NCBI GenBank assembly: GCA_900771005.1 | Contig: CAAGMI010000236.1 | Coordinates: 1 to 52,704, forward strand | DNA from: Rikenellaceae bacterium | GTDB lineage: Bacteria; Bacteroidota; Bacteroidia; Bacteroidales; UBA932 | Length of the DNA: 52,704 bases | Direction of reading: 5' to 3' | Part shown: piece by piece, positions 41,718-52,100 of the stretch | Position numbering within the stretch: the first letter of the stretch is position 1 | Layout: each line of letters opens with the position of its first letter | The notes under the pieces: model-generated | What the model saw: the letters and a program-made list of their open reading frames with translations, nothing else | Database searches by the model: none | What the model was told of the DNA's origin: nothing | Translations under genes and position numbers: made by a program

Positions 41718-43527
41718 TCAGACAACCGAAGATAAGTTCAGTCTGAGTAAGCTCAAGGAATGGTACAGCGTTGGCCGTGCAGAGTACACTGTAGCACACA
41801 GACGTGCAGTTAAGCTCGATGCAGCTGATCGTGGAAAGTTATGGGAGGCTATTGAAGCACGCTTCCCAGCGTACCAGATCTTACCAGACAGTAACTGGGT
41901 ATCGTACATCAAACAGAACATCCTTGCATCTATCTACACAGTTGGTAAGAGCGCACGCTTGATTCCAACTTCAGAAGATGATAAAGAGATTGTTGAACAG
42001 CTTAACATAGCACTGGACCACATCTGGAGTACACTCAACGTTGGACAGTATCAGATGGAAGCAGGTGAGCGTGCAGCACTCCTGAATTACGGTGTTACAC
42101 AGGTAGGCTGGGACAACAGCGTCTGTGCAGGACTTGGAGACGCATTCCACAAGGGTGATGTTATTCTCAAGAACATCAACCCACTCAGATTTATGCGTGA
42201 TCCATTTGCTATTGACCTTGACCACGCAGCTTGGTGTGTTACCTGGGATTCGTTCCACAAGAGCGTAATCAAAGATAACCCACGCTACAAGGAAAAGTTT
42301 GAGGAGTGGCTTTCTAAGTCAGGCTCTGCAGATACTTCTAGTCAGGTTACTTTCTACACTGACAAGGTCAGCAGAGACAACACAAACAAGAAGGATTACT
42401 ACACCGTGTACACCTGGTACGTTAACGACAACGGTAAGGTACACGAGATCCACACACTGAACAACGAGTGTGTACTGTACAGGAAAGATGACATCAAGCC
42501 TGCGTGCTTCCCGTTCGCTGAGCTTTATTGCAACTTACCTGCAGGCGACCTCTTCGGTACATCTGAGTGTGCAAAGGTATTCAGCAACAACGTAGCGTAC
42601 AACTTGCTTAACAGTATTATGCTGACAAGTGAGTACAAGAACCAGAGACCTCCAAGATTTATCAATGGTCAGTCTGGAATCAATGTACCAGCATTCGTTA
42701 AGCACGGTAATGATGCAGACCGTACCTTTGTTGTACAGGGTGACGCATCGAAGGCCGTACATTATCAGCAGTATCCACAGCCAAGTGCACAGTCCATTGG
42801 ATCTATGCAGCAGCTCGGTGCAGACATCAAGAATGTTTCTGGTGTCGATGAGCGTTACACAGGTCGTGATACAGGATCCATCCTCACCACTGGTGGTATC
42901 GAGAATATGATGGATCAGGTTACAATGATTGACGCAGCGAAGATCAATAACTATGAGGCCTATGCAGCAAGACTTACCAAGCTCGTTATTAGCAACTACA
43001 TACAATTTTCCCGTAAGCGAAAGTACTTTCACAAGAATCCAACCACCAACAAATGGAAGACCATTGAAGTGGATTTCCCGAAAGTTGACACAGCTACCAT
43101 ATTCGACTATCAGATAGCTATTAGTACTGAGCTTCCTAAGAGCAAGGCTCGTGTAGAAGCAGTAGCTGATCACCTGATGGAGATGCAGATGCAGTATCAG
43201 GGACAGGGTGTTGATGTAGACATCATTACTCCTGAGGAGTGGTTGATGATGAAAGACTTACCAATGCGTGAGTATATGCAGGAGCGTATGGGCATTCAGC
43301 GTACACAGAACTGGGTATCTATGGTATCACAGGCAGTTACTGAGTACGGATCACTCGTTGCTAACGGTGTTGCTCCTGATGACGCTATCGCTGCTACAGC
43401 TGACACAATGGGCCGTATGTCACAGCCTGGTGCAGAGAACGCTATCGCAGACCAGATGGGATCTATGCAGGATATGGGAATGATGCCTAACGGTAACACA
43501 ATCCCAGCACCTATGCCTGGTATGTAA
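41707..43527 (+). CDS. Portal protein, 606 aa
   Basis: ATG 41707 follows AGGAG. Size, position between terminase and scaffold, and the pattern (helical N-terminus; central segment NPLRFMRDPFAIDLDHAAW; long helix region with ENMMDQVTMIDAAKINNYEAY; Met/Pro/Gly-rich C-terminus) match podovirus portal proteins. The dodecameric portal is the DNA channel at the capsid vertex. Confidence 0.88.
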   Translation: MANNQTTEDKFSLSKLKEWYSVGRAEYTVAHRRAVKLDAADRGKLWEAIEARFPAYQILPDSNWVSYIKQNILASIYTVGKSARLIPTSEDDKEIVEQLNIALDHIWSTLNVGQYQMEAGERAALLNYGVTQVGWDNSVCAGLGDAFHKGDVILKNINPLRFMRDPFAIDLDHAAWCVTWDSFHKSVIKDNPRYKEKFEEWLSKSGSADTSSQVTFYTDKVSRDNTNKKDYYTVYTWYVNDNGKVHEIHTLNNECVLYRKDDIKPACFPFAELYCNLPAGDLFGTSECAKVFSNNVAYNLLNSIMLTSEYKNQRPPRFINGQSGINVPAFVKHGNDADRTFVVQGDASKAVHYQQYPQPSAQSIGSMQQLGADIKNVSGVDERYTGRDTGSILTTGGIENMMDQVTMIDAAKINNYEAYAARLTKLVISNYIQFSRKRKYFHKNPTTNKWKTIEVDFPKVDTATIFDYQIAISTELPKSKARVEAVADHLMEMQMQYQGQGVDVDIITPEEWLMMKDLPMREYMQERMGIQRTQNWVSMVSQAVTEYGSLVANGVAPDDAIAATADTMGRMSQPGAENAIADQMGSMQDMGMMPNGNTIPAPMPGM

Positions 43528-43535
43528 AACTTTTT

Positions 43536-43575
43536 CACACAAGGGGTTGACAAAACTCCTTGTGTGTTTTATATT
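43536..43575 (+). promoter_or_regulatory. Overlapping terminator and promoter before the scaffold gene
   Basis: A 9-bp stem CACACAAGG (43536-43544) with CCTTGTGTG (43558-43566) followed by TTTTATATTATT is an intrinsic terminator for the portal transcript. The loop contains TTGACA (43547-43552), and TATATT (43570-43575) follows after exactly 17 bases, a near-consensus promoter. AACGGGTT at 43582-43589, about the predicted transcript start, repeats the core of the leftward leader elements. Confidence 0.75.
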
Positions 43576-43658
43576 ATTCTCAACGGGTTCACGTACCTCC
43601 CACACAAAGGTATCGCGCATAGTGTGACGCCGCACACTCAGAAAGGATCGGTTAGTAA

Positions 43659-44447
43659 ATGAAACGAAGAAATTTTGTAGTACCGTACAGCGCAGCTGAC
43701 GAGGGTACACCGGACGCAGGAATTTCTAGCGTAGGTGATCTCGACGCAGCATTGGACGCAGCTGCAGCAGGAGACACTCCTCCAGCAGCACCGGAAGGAG
43801 ACCCATCTCCAGAACCTACTGCGCCTGACGGTGAATCGCAACCACAACCTGATGGTACAAAACCTACCCCAGAGCAGAAACAGGAATACGCTTGGAATGA
43901 AATGCGTAAGAGTAACAAAGAGTTACTTACACTGCTTGGTAAGGTAGCCGACGCTAATGGCATTAAGTACCAAAACGACAAAGACTTAGTCAAGGCACTT
44001 AACGATGATGCTATCGTGAAGATGTCTCAGAAGACAAATGTCCCTGTTGAGATCTTGCAGGAGCTTGAACAGCTTAAGGCTGATAGCGCTGCTTGGAAAG
44101 CTCAGCAGCTCAGAGAGACTGCAGCAGTTGGTTTTGAAAACCTAAAACAGCAGTTTGGACTGGAGCAGGCTGATTTAGAGAAGTTTGCAGTTGAGTTAGA
44201 CCAGAGAGGTCTTAACCCATTCCTACAGCCAGTTGATCTCGTAAAGGAGTATCAGGCAGCACACTTCGATGAAATCGTACAGAAGCGTATCGACGCAGCT
44301 GTACAGGCAGCATTGCAGAAGTCTTCGGCGGCAGAAGCACAAAGCGCGACAGTAAGTACCAATGCGGGTTCAAATGGCAATAGCAAGGGAGAAGCAATCT
44401 CCACTGTTGCTGGTCTTTCGGCAATTATGGCTGGCTGGGAGGCTTAA
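43659..44447 (+). CDS. Scaffold protein, 262 aa
   Basis: ATG 43659 follows AAAGGA. It has an acidic Pro/Ala-rich N-terminus (to about 75), a long Gln/Glu/Lys helix, and a short C-terminal helix, and sits directly before the major capsid gene. This is typical of podovirus scaffolds, which guide procapsid assembly and are then released. Promoter and terminator upstream probably boost scaffold and capsid expression. Confidence 0.8.
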   Translation: MKRRNFVVPYSAADEGTPDAGISSVGDLDAALDAAAAGDTPPAAPEGDPSPEPTAPDGESQPQPDGTKPTPEQKQEYAWNEMRKSNKELLTLLGKVADANGIKYQNDKDLVKALNDDAIVKMSQKTNVPVEILQELEQLKADSAAWKAQQLRETAAVGFENLKQQFGLEQADLEKFAVELDQRGLNPFLQPVDLVKEYQAAHFDEIVQKRIDAAVQAALQKSSAAEAQSATVSTNAGSNGNSKGEAISTVAGLSAIMAGWEA

Positions 44448-44478
44448 TAGATCACAACCCACAAAGGAGGTATAGCCA

Positions 44479-45858
44479 ATGTTTTTGAACTCAGTAGCTG
44501 ATATTAACTCAGCAGTGGAGTTGGCAAACGCAACTACCAACCTCACTAACCCAGATGTGTTCTACTCAAAGCAGTTGCTTGACACCATCCGTTTGGATGC
44601 TAACCAGTACTGCTACTACCGTTATGCTGATGAGATGCCAATCCAGGATAAAGCTGGTAAGCTTGTTATCCGTCGTTGGTCAGCTCTCAAGGCTCACACT
44701 GTCCCACTTGCTGAAGGTATTCCACCTACATCAGATAAGGGATCTGTTAAGCGTTACGAGATGGAAGCTCAGCAGTACGGTCGTTATATGGAGTTTACCG
44801 ATCACGTAGACTTCAAGGTAGTAGACCCTGTTGTTGCACATTACGCACAGGAGTACTCAATCGTAGCTATTGAAACTCTTGATCTTCTCGCACAGAAAGC
44901 ACTTATGCAGGTTGCTCAGAAGTGGTTCGCAGGAAACACTGTAAAGGGTGTTGACAATGAGGAACTCTTCTACAACACCGCTACTTCAAAGTACGAGTCA
45001 CGTGTAATCAATAAGATTACTCTTCCAGACGGAACTACCGCTATGGAGTTCTCTACTGGCGCTGACGGTGCATTTGCTGCTAAGTGTGCTACTGGTAACG
45101 CTAAGCCAGCTATCGCAGACTTCCGTCTTATGGGACTCTGGCTCAAGAAGAAACTCGTTAAGCCACGTGCTAACGGTAAGTACCACGTACTTGTTTCTCC
45201 TGAGTTCGTTTACGATATGCTTGACGACCAGTATGTTAAGAACTATATGACCATCAACCAGACTACCAAGTCTATGTACGATGATGGTTGTCTTATCCCA
45301 CTCTTCGGTTTTGACTTCTATGAAGTTATGAACTGCCCTGTATCTGCAGCTACTAAGCTCACTCAGGCTGATAAGACCGGAGGCGTATCAAAGACTGGTA
45401 CTGGTTACGCAGTAGGTGACTGGGGATACTGGTCACTCGTTGACTCTGCAGTATCTACCGAGACCCGTACTGTTACTATCGGTACTTCTACAGTATACGT
45501 TAAGTGGAACCCAATTAGCTCAGGTGCTATCGCAGCAGGCTACGTTGTTGATGAAGGATTTGCTAACGGTGGATCTTACATCCCAGCACACGTAGACTAC
45601 GACGAGGCAGCTCTTGCTAATGCTGATGCTATCAAGTGGCAGCACGTGATGGTTCTTGGTAAGGACTGTCTTGTACGTACTGGCCTTGCTGGCGAAGGAC
45701 AGGCAAAGATGTACACCAAGCCTCTTGGCTCAGCTGGCGTACTTGATCCAATCGATCAGCGTCAGTCAATCGGTTTCAAGATCAACTCAGTTGGTTTTGG
45801 ATGTGTACGTCCTGATGCCGTAATTGACTACATCTGCGCTCCTACTCAGGTCAACTAA
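44479..45858 (+). CDS. Major capsid protein, N4-gp56 family-like, 459 aa
   Basis: ATG 44479 follows AAAGGAGG. The N-terminal half shows the family pattern: VFYSKQLLDTIR, a GKLVIRRWSAL strand, PLAEGIPPT and the AQQYGRYMEFTDHVDF segment, as in N4-gp56-type capsid proteins with the HK97 fold. Codon use is biased and regular, fitting a highly expressed gene. It forms the capsid shell. Confidence 0.9.
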   Translation: MFLNSVADINSAVELANATTNLTNPDVFYSKQLLDTIRLDANQYCYYRYADEMPIQDKAGKLVIRRWSALKAHTVPLAEGIPPTSDKGSVKRYEMEAQQYGRYMEFTDHVDFKVVDPVVAHYAQEYSIVAIETLDLLAQKALMQVAQKWFAGNTVKGVDNEELFYNTATSKYESRVINKITLPDGTTAMEFSTGADGAFAAKCATGNAKPAIADFRLMGLWLKKKLVKPRANGKYHVLVSPEFVYDMLDDQYVKNYMTINQTTKSMYDDGCLIPLFGFDFYEVMNCPVSAATKLTQADKTGGVSKTGTGYAVGDWGYWSLVDSAVSTETRTVTIGTSTVYVKWNPISSGAIAAGYVVDEGFANGGSYIPAHVDYDEAALANADAIKWQHVMVLGKDCLVRTGLAGEGQAKMYTKPLGSAGVLDPIDQRQSIGFKINSVGFGCVRPDAVIDYICAPTQVN

Positions 45859-45878
45859 TGACCTGAGGGCGGGAGCCC
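45845..45878 (+). other. Double hairpin at the 3' end of the capsid gene
   Basis: CTCAGGTC (45845-45852) pairs with GACCTGAG (45860-45867) with the capsid stop in its loop, next to GGGC/GCCC (45867-45878). No T-run follows. It probably protects the capsid mRNA 3' end or sets the level of the next gene. Confidence 0.5.
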
Positions 45879-45896
45879 TTAAAGGAGAATTAACTT

Positions 45897-46325
45897 ATGG
45901 CAAATAACAATATTGCAGCATACAACGCTCAGCGTAAGGCTGAGGCTGAAGCTAAAGCACAGACTGAAGGAAAGGCACCTACAAAAGCCGAGTTAGAAAG
46001 ACAGTCCTCTGCACAGCTCAAAATCAACGAGTCTCTTAGAAAGAAGCTGGCTGAGAAGTTAGCGAATGAGCCTAAGGTTAGAGTAATCGGTTCACCAATG
46101 TACAGGCCTTGGTTCGGAGAGAATATGCTTATTGCAATCAACGGTGTTGAGATTTATCTCCCACTTGATGGACAGGCGTACGAGATTCCTGAAAGTTACG
46201 CGCTGGAGTTCCAGTCACGTATAGAACTTGTGGATGAGGAAATCCGTATTCGTAATGCTATGTCCAACATAGAGAAGAACTCAGAGACGTACGCTGGCGA
46301 GAAAGAGTTAATTCGCCGTGTTTAG
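45897..46325 (+). CDS. Hypothetical structural protein after capsid, 142 aa
   Basis: ATG 45897 follows AAAGGAG. A Lys/Ala/Glu coiled coil (1-58) leads into a small beta domain (60-105) and a charged helix. Position suggests a head decoration or completion protein. A strong terminator follows it. Confidence 0.6.
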   Translation: MANNNIAAYNAQRKAEAEAKAQTEGKAPTKAELERQSSAQLKINESLRKKLAEKLANEPKVRVIGSPMYRPWFGENMLIAINGVEIYLPLDGQAYEIPESYALEFQSRIELVDEEIRIRNAMSNIEKNSETYAGEKELIRRV

Positions 46326-46335
46326 TTAGAAACCC

Positions 46336-46373
46336 GTGCGGGTGAGGGGCACACCCTCCCCGCACTTTTTATT
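46336..46373 (+). terminator. Intrinsic terminator after the capsid cluster
   Basis: A GC-rich stem, GTGCGGGTGAGGG (46336-46348) with CCCTCCCCGCAC (46354-46365), one bulge, is followed by TTTTTATTT. It should end much of the transcription from the capsid cluster, lowering expression of the tail genes that start right after it. Confidence 0.85.
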
Positions 46374-46387
46374 TGGAGGTAGACACA

Positions 46388-46837
46388 TTGAAAGTAACAG
46401 ACATCCGTAAGCTATTCAACCTCGCGTTGGCTGGCGATACCCTTACAGCGTCTGAGATGATGTCTCATTTAGATTTCGCAATCGATGAGATAAATACTAC
46501 TCTCGATGCGGAGTTCCCTTTAATATCTTCTGTAGATTTATCAGACCCATCTTCAGAATATACTGCGTTCCCTGACAAGTATATCAGAAGCGTTGTTATT
46601 CCTGGAGCAGCTTGGCACTTCTACGTACAGGATGAAGAGGGTACAGTTACTGCTGACCAGTACAAGAGATCATTTGATACTGGTAGGTTTTATATGCTTC
46701 GTGACTATGGCGAGTTGCTTTTCACCAAGGAGGAGAACGAAGGATTCCGTGGCGATGCAGCGCGTGGTTCTATGACAGGTTACGATGAAGTGTATGAATC
46801 AGGTTCCACCCAGGTGTGGGCTAGTACACGATTATAG
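46388..46837 (+). CDS. Head-tail connector/adaptor protein, 149 aa
   Basis: The start is TTG 46388, seven bases after GGAGGT; the frame opens earlier only through the ribosome site. The helical N-terminus, a DEINTTLDAEFP motif, and AFPDKYIRSVVIPGAAWHFY resemble small podovirus adaptors (tail tubular A, gp4-like) that bind under the portal. The position before the nozzle-like gene supports this. Confidence 0.7.
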   Translation: MKVTDIRKLFNLALAGDTLTASEMMSHLDFAIDEINTTLDAEFPLISSVDLSDPSSEYTAFPDKYIRSVVIPGAAWHFYVQDEEGTVTADQYKRSFDTGRFYMLRDYGELLFTKEENEGFRGDAARGSMTGYDEVYESGSTQVWASTRL

Positions 46838-46846
46838 GAGGTGTAT

Positions 46847-49126
46847 ATGGCTAGAGGTTCTACATCTAGGCAGTATAAGCCTCAGATTTCACACGATAGA
46901 GTAATCACTGAGGAGAGAGCATTCAATCTTGGTATGCACTACTCTACCACTGAGCAGGACATTGGTAACGCTAAGATTATAGCTAACCTTGTGCCTGACC
47001 GTGGTTCTGGTGCACTCGAGTCTATTCCACAGCCTCAGTGTTCTATGATAACTATTTCTACTGACACGCAGGGTTACAACTACCAGTCAGCTTGTTCTGG
47101 CCAGTTAAGTGTACCTCGTGGCAGATCAGTAGACGACATTGTTGACGCGTACGTGCTCATCCCTACTGCACGATACAACAGTAAGATGCCTTGTACTCTT
47201 GAGTCAGGATTCATCATTGCTGTATCTAACGGTCAGGATTACGAGTATCACCCTATTAACTGTACGCACGATGATTTGATTATTGATGACGACGAAGAGC
47301 TTCCTGTAAGTTGTATGTACATCCCTAAGGAAGTACCAGACTTCTGGATTGCTGATGACAAATGTATCGCTGTTGGTGCAGAATACATTCCTAATAAGCT
47401 CACAATGTATGGCGTATTTCCTACTGTGTTCTTTATGAACAACAAGTTATTCTTGTATGTTTGGACACGCTATATGGATGATGCGTTCTACAAAGCTAGC
47501 ACAACTGAAGTTGACATCTCGAAGTACGAAGGGTTGTACACAGTTGATACTGCTACCTGGAAACTTGAGCGTGTTGATCCTAAAGAAGTCGCTGTGGCTA
47601 ACGCAGTAAGTTCTGGATATAACCTCCTTAAAGACGATCCATATAGTTTTACTAATGGTACATCTGCTACTGGTGAGGTACAGCTCCAGGGTTTACTTCC
47701 GATCAACACAGCTAACAACAAGGTACTTATGCGCACAAAGGTGAACTCATACGTTAAGTACAGACTTGTGTATAATTATCCTACAGCTGATGCTGAAGAT
47801 AAGTACTACGTTGCTTGGAAGATACAGGACAATAACTCATCTAAGGATCCTGAGGTGTTACGCCCACTTAAGAAGAGTGCAGTGTACACACCTGGGGCCA
47901 ACATTGAGATTACGTTCCTTGTGCCTTACGAAAACTTCACTCTCATCTGTGAGCTGTACAAAAAGACAGAGATGGATCGTGAAGCTGCTGCCTGGGAGGA
48001 AGATGAGTCTTTGCAGTCTTTGATTGCCAAAGAAGACTACCACACTCCTAACCAGACTATCACAGTAACTTCAGCGTACATTGCTGACTCATCCAAAGGT
48101 GAGAAGATTGGTGAGACACCTATAGCATACGCTGCACAGCATCCACTTGGTGCAATCGTATGGCGTGGCAGATGTGTTACTTGGGGATTCAGATTTGCTG
48201 ACAACGGTAGTGACAAGCAGGACGGTATGAATATTGTAATGCTTTCGGACGCTGATGATCCTTCGTACGTACCGTATCCTAATAACGCGATCGTGTTCAA
48301 TGACAGCGTGCTGGCGTGCACGGTGTACAGGGATTCACTTATTGTCTTCACCAAGCACGCTATATACAAAGTTGTACTTGACATTGACGGGTTGACTCCA
48401 ATCAGTACACTCATACAGGCCGGATTTGATTTTTCTGACCATTTGGTAGCAGATATTATATCTGATAACAACTTTGTTATGGTTCGTACACTTGGCGGAT
48501 ACGCAATGCTTTGTCCATCACAGTACACCACTTCAGGAATCCAGCTCGTGTCTATAAGCGACAAACTAGGAAGCCTTAGCAATAAGTTTAGTGAGATGCT
48601 TGACACAACACTTGTGTCTATGTACCCTCACCTAAACGATATGGCCAACAACCCATTTATCAGTACTTTACTGCGTTATGCGCTCCCTGGGGATAAGCAA
48701 CCAGTAATCAAGGATACAACTAACCGTATGCTTACGTACGTAGATAACTGGGATTACATTAAGTTCGTAGACCACGTTAAGTATGCTGTACGAGGACACG
48801 TGCTTTCGCACATACCTACGCAGAATACTTTTATGGATACGTTCAAGATAATGTTACCTACACCTTACAATGACCAGGTTGCATACGCTCCTGCGTTTGT
48901 AGATGTTAGTTTGTGTTATAACACACAGTCACGCGCTTGGAGTCTTAGAATACAGCGTTCATCAGAACAGGTTGCAGCGCTCCTTGAGGCGGGTGAAGAC
49001 TATGATCGATGGATAACGGTAGCTGATGCACACTGGTATAAACCTGTACAGCGTGCGTACAATAACGTGTGGGAAGTTCCTCACGAAGATGATGACGAAG
49101 TTGTTTCAGCAGAAGGAGGCAATTAA
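46847..49126 (+). CDS. Tail nozzle-like protein (tail tubular B/stabilisation type), 759 aa
   Basis: ATG 46847 follows AGGAGG. It is beta-rich throughout. The segment with WRGRCVTWGF, NIVMLSDADDPSYV, then DSLIVFTKHAIYKV resembles the beta-propeller of podovirus nozzle proteins (T7 gp12, P22 gp10 type), including the test of start-up values typical of them. It would close the tail tube. The C-terminal YR-x-M-x-R ending usual for the family is missing here and appears in the next gene. Confidence 0.7.
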   Translation: MARGSTSRQYKPQISHDRVITEERAFNLGMHYSTTEQDIGNAKIIANLVPDRGSGALESIPQPQCSMITISTDTQGYNYQSACSGQLSVPRGRSVDDIVDAYVLIPTARYNSKMPCTLESGFIIAVSNGQDYEYHPINCTHDDLIIDDDEELPVSCMYIPKEVPDFWIADDKCIAVGAEYIPNKLTMYGVFPTVFFMNNKLFLYVWTRYMDDAFYKASTTEVDISKYEGLYTVDTATWKLERVDPKEVAVANAVSSGYNLLKDDPYSFTNGTSATGEVQLQGLLPINTANNKVLMRTKVNSYVKYRLVYNYPTADAEDKYYVAWKIQDNNSSKDPEVLRPLKKSAVYTPGANIEITFLVPYENFTLICELYKKTEMDREAAAWEEDESLQSLIAKEDYHTPNQTITVTSAYIADSSKGEKIGETPIAYAAQHPLGAIVWRGRCVTWGFRFADNGSDKQDGMNIVMLSDADDPSYVPYPNNAIVFNDSVLACTVYRDSLIVFTKHAIYKVVLDIDGLTPISTLIQAGFDFSDHLVADIISDNNFVMVRTLGGYAMLCPSQYTTSGIQLVSISDKLGSLSNKFSEMLDTTLVSMYPHLNDMANNPFISTLLRYALPGDKQPVIKDTTNRMLTYVDNWDYIKFVDHVKYAVRGHVLSHIPTQNTFMDTFKIMLPTPYNDQVAYAPAFVDVSLCYNTQSRAWSLRIQRSSEQVAALLEAGEDYDRWITVADAHWYKPVQRAYNNVWEVPHEDDDEVVSAEGGN

Positions 49127-49127
49127 G

Positions 49128-52100
49128 ATGGCTACACATTGTTTGTATAAGTACAAACCTGATAGTACAGATGGTGACGGTGTTACGTTATCAGGTGCTG
49201 ATACTCGTTTTGTAATAGAGTTGATGTGCCAGGGACGTAGCCCTAGTACATCTAAGACGTTCGTTCGTGACTACCCGTTCGATCACTACTTACCTGATTG
49301 CACCGCAAAGAGATTTAGTGATGTTAGTGCAACCGTACGTAATTATTTGATTTATCAAATGACTGTTGGACGTGCAGGTACAGCGCCATCACCAAGTAGT
49401 CGGTTAAATGTTTCTTTGAACGCAAATCCTATTGGTTTGATGTACCATTTTGCCAATGGCTATGAGTACTATGATGATCTTGCTTGGAAGTGCACTGGAA
49501 AATATACAACGTACAATGGTGTGCGTTATCCACTTCCATATGGTGTGTTCTGCGGTACAGGAGATCTTCCATTACAGCAGCCTCGTGATACGTGGGAACC
49601 TTATCATCCACAGAGTTTTGCTGGTGTTAAGAGTACGCTTACAGCTATATTTCCTAGTTACCCAGGTTACAACACCTGTTCCGAAGTGACTCACCTCAGT
49701 GGGCCATACATTCCATTAGAGAGTGAAACATCCACTGGCATTGCACCAAACTGTGACGTATTTTACACTGGTGCTATGTGTTATTTACGAACGGGGTTTA
49801 ATAGTTCAGAGCTAGCCGCAGGAACCTATAACGCATTTGCACAAGCTGTGTTAGATGAGAAGTCATTTAGAAATCTTATGGGTAGTACTGGTTTTGTCAG
49901 GCCCTATTTCATATATGACCTCAGGCTTGGCAATAGTGTTATTCAGAGTGGTTTACGCGCATTTCCTGGTAATTTTGATTATAGTTCGTATGTTAGGGAG
50001 TACCCTTATAGCACTGAGGATGTATTTATTACAAGTGTGTTTAGTGATGAACGTATGTCAATGGACTCCACTGTGTACATTGCCAGTATTACTGACTACA
50101 TAACTAAAATAAATAGTGCTGGTTATAAGCAGACATATATACCTACAGCAGATATGTATGACTATTCACAAACACCAACTAAAGCGCAGATCCCACAACT
50201 ATTTTCTTTTAGTTGTGAAACGATTAGAGGTGAACGCACTTTTGCTGCAACCACGCTCAAGTACCCTTACGGCACAGGTTTTCCATTTCCGTACCAGTGC
50301 GCTAAAAACGCTAAGTTTAAGTTGCCACAGCCTGTGCTTATAGACCCAAGATGGGGTACTTCTCACGCTGTTGGAGAGTGTATTACTAATGATTACTGGG
50401 GAATTGACGCTGGTGGTTCTTTCTTAAACACTGGCGGCACTAACGAGTTTTACAAGGCGTACTTTACGTCTGCACTGCAACCAGGAAGTAAATTTACTGC
50501 TAACTACGTCGTGCCTTATGGTGTTAAATATCCAACAACAGAGTACACTGGAGCGTTGCAGAACAGTGACTGCTATTCTGTACAAATGGTTGAGTGGAGC
50601 GGTAACGCCATACCTGCCTGGACTGACCACGACTGTGTGCAGACGTATCCTGCGTACCAGTACTCCTATGAGGGTGGTACCCTTATTGACCCAACGCAGT
50701 TTTATAAAACGTCGGTGCCATTTACTAGGCAGACGTTTAGCAAGCCTACTTCGTGCACACTTGTACCAAAGGTTGGTTCTCTTGATATAACTAGAGACCC
50801 TTATGTGTACAAGCAAGCTGCCGAGGAACCTATAGTTAATGGTGCGTTGCACGTACATTATAGCTCAGACATTGAACACACGCTTCCATACCGTGTAGAC
50901 ATTACTTTGTCTGATCCAGATAATATGGTTAAGCGCTATGCGCCTGCCTCTAGTGATTTGTTATACAATGACTTACCTAATGCTCTTTCAGTTAAAGCTG
51001 GTACTATAATAGATAACCTGGACGGTTATAGCATAAACTACAAAGTTTATGGACAGACTGGTAATTCTTGGAACGATGAAGTCGTATTACTAGACTTAAC
51101 TGTGTACCTAGTAGGTGAGTACTACGAGCAGATTATCTCACCAGTTAGCTCTGTGTATATCAATGGCTCTGCTCCTACTAAAACTGTTGTTATAGACACA
51201 AACCCAGCCACGTCTGATATTGATACACTCAATGCAGAGTGCTCAAACGAAGACATTGCTGAGATTGAGTTTGATGACCACACTTTAGTTATTACACAAG
51301 TTGCTGCTGGCAGATGTACCATTCGTGTTTGGTCTACAATATATCCTGGATCATACACTATGATTACCGTAGTCTCTGGTACTACTGAGCCTGGTGGTGC
51401 AGACGATGAACCGGATGATTATACCAATTACCCAGTGCCTACTGATCCTGAGGATCCACTTGAGCCTGAAGCTCGTGCACAGCACGCATACTTCTACGAT
51501 ATGGATTGGCGTACATCCCAGCTCAAACAGCACTGTGGAGGATTTGATCACGGTATTGGACGAGGCAAGACGTTCAACGCAGCACCTGGTACATTGTACA
51601 TCGTGTACAGTGAACACTCAAAACGAGAGTACTTCAGGGACGGCGTACGTACTGAAGGTATGGAAGACCAGGTTGGTAAGTACATACCTACACCACTATT
51701 ACAAGGTACCGATGTATGGCACACTGATTACGAAGCTCCAGCATTTCTGGATACAGGAAACATCGCTGATAGGAACGGTACATCTAATAAGCGCTTCCGT
51801 GAAGTACAGTACGTACTAGCCTTGGACGGTGACACGGATATGCAGGTTGCATTTGCGTTCCTTGTTGATGGTGCAATGCGTAGACCTATGCTTAAGCCTG
51901 TAGCTGAGTACGACCCTGATGCAGATGTCATCACAGTAAGTACTGAATATGATGAACCTTACTCTGTTGCTGAAAGCGTAGTTGGTGACTTAGGCGAGTG
52001 GAAACTCAACGCACACACTCTCGAGAATGCTGAGCGCGTACGTGTACGTCAGAACGTCACTGGTAAAGGAATCACAGCAAGTACACGCATTGTTTTCAAA

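Noticed and set aside
42535..43173. Minus-strand frame of 212 codons within the portal gene
   Set aside because: Antisense shadow of the portal; no ribosome site and unusual residue composition.
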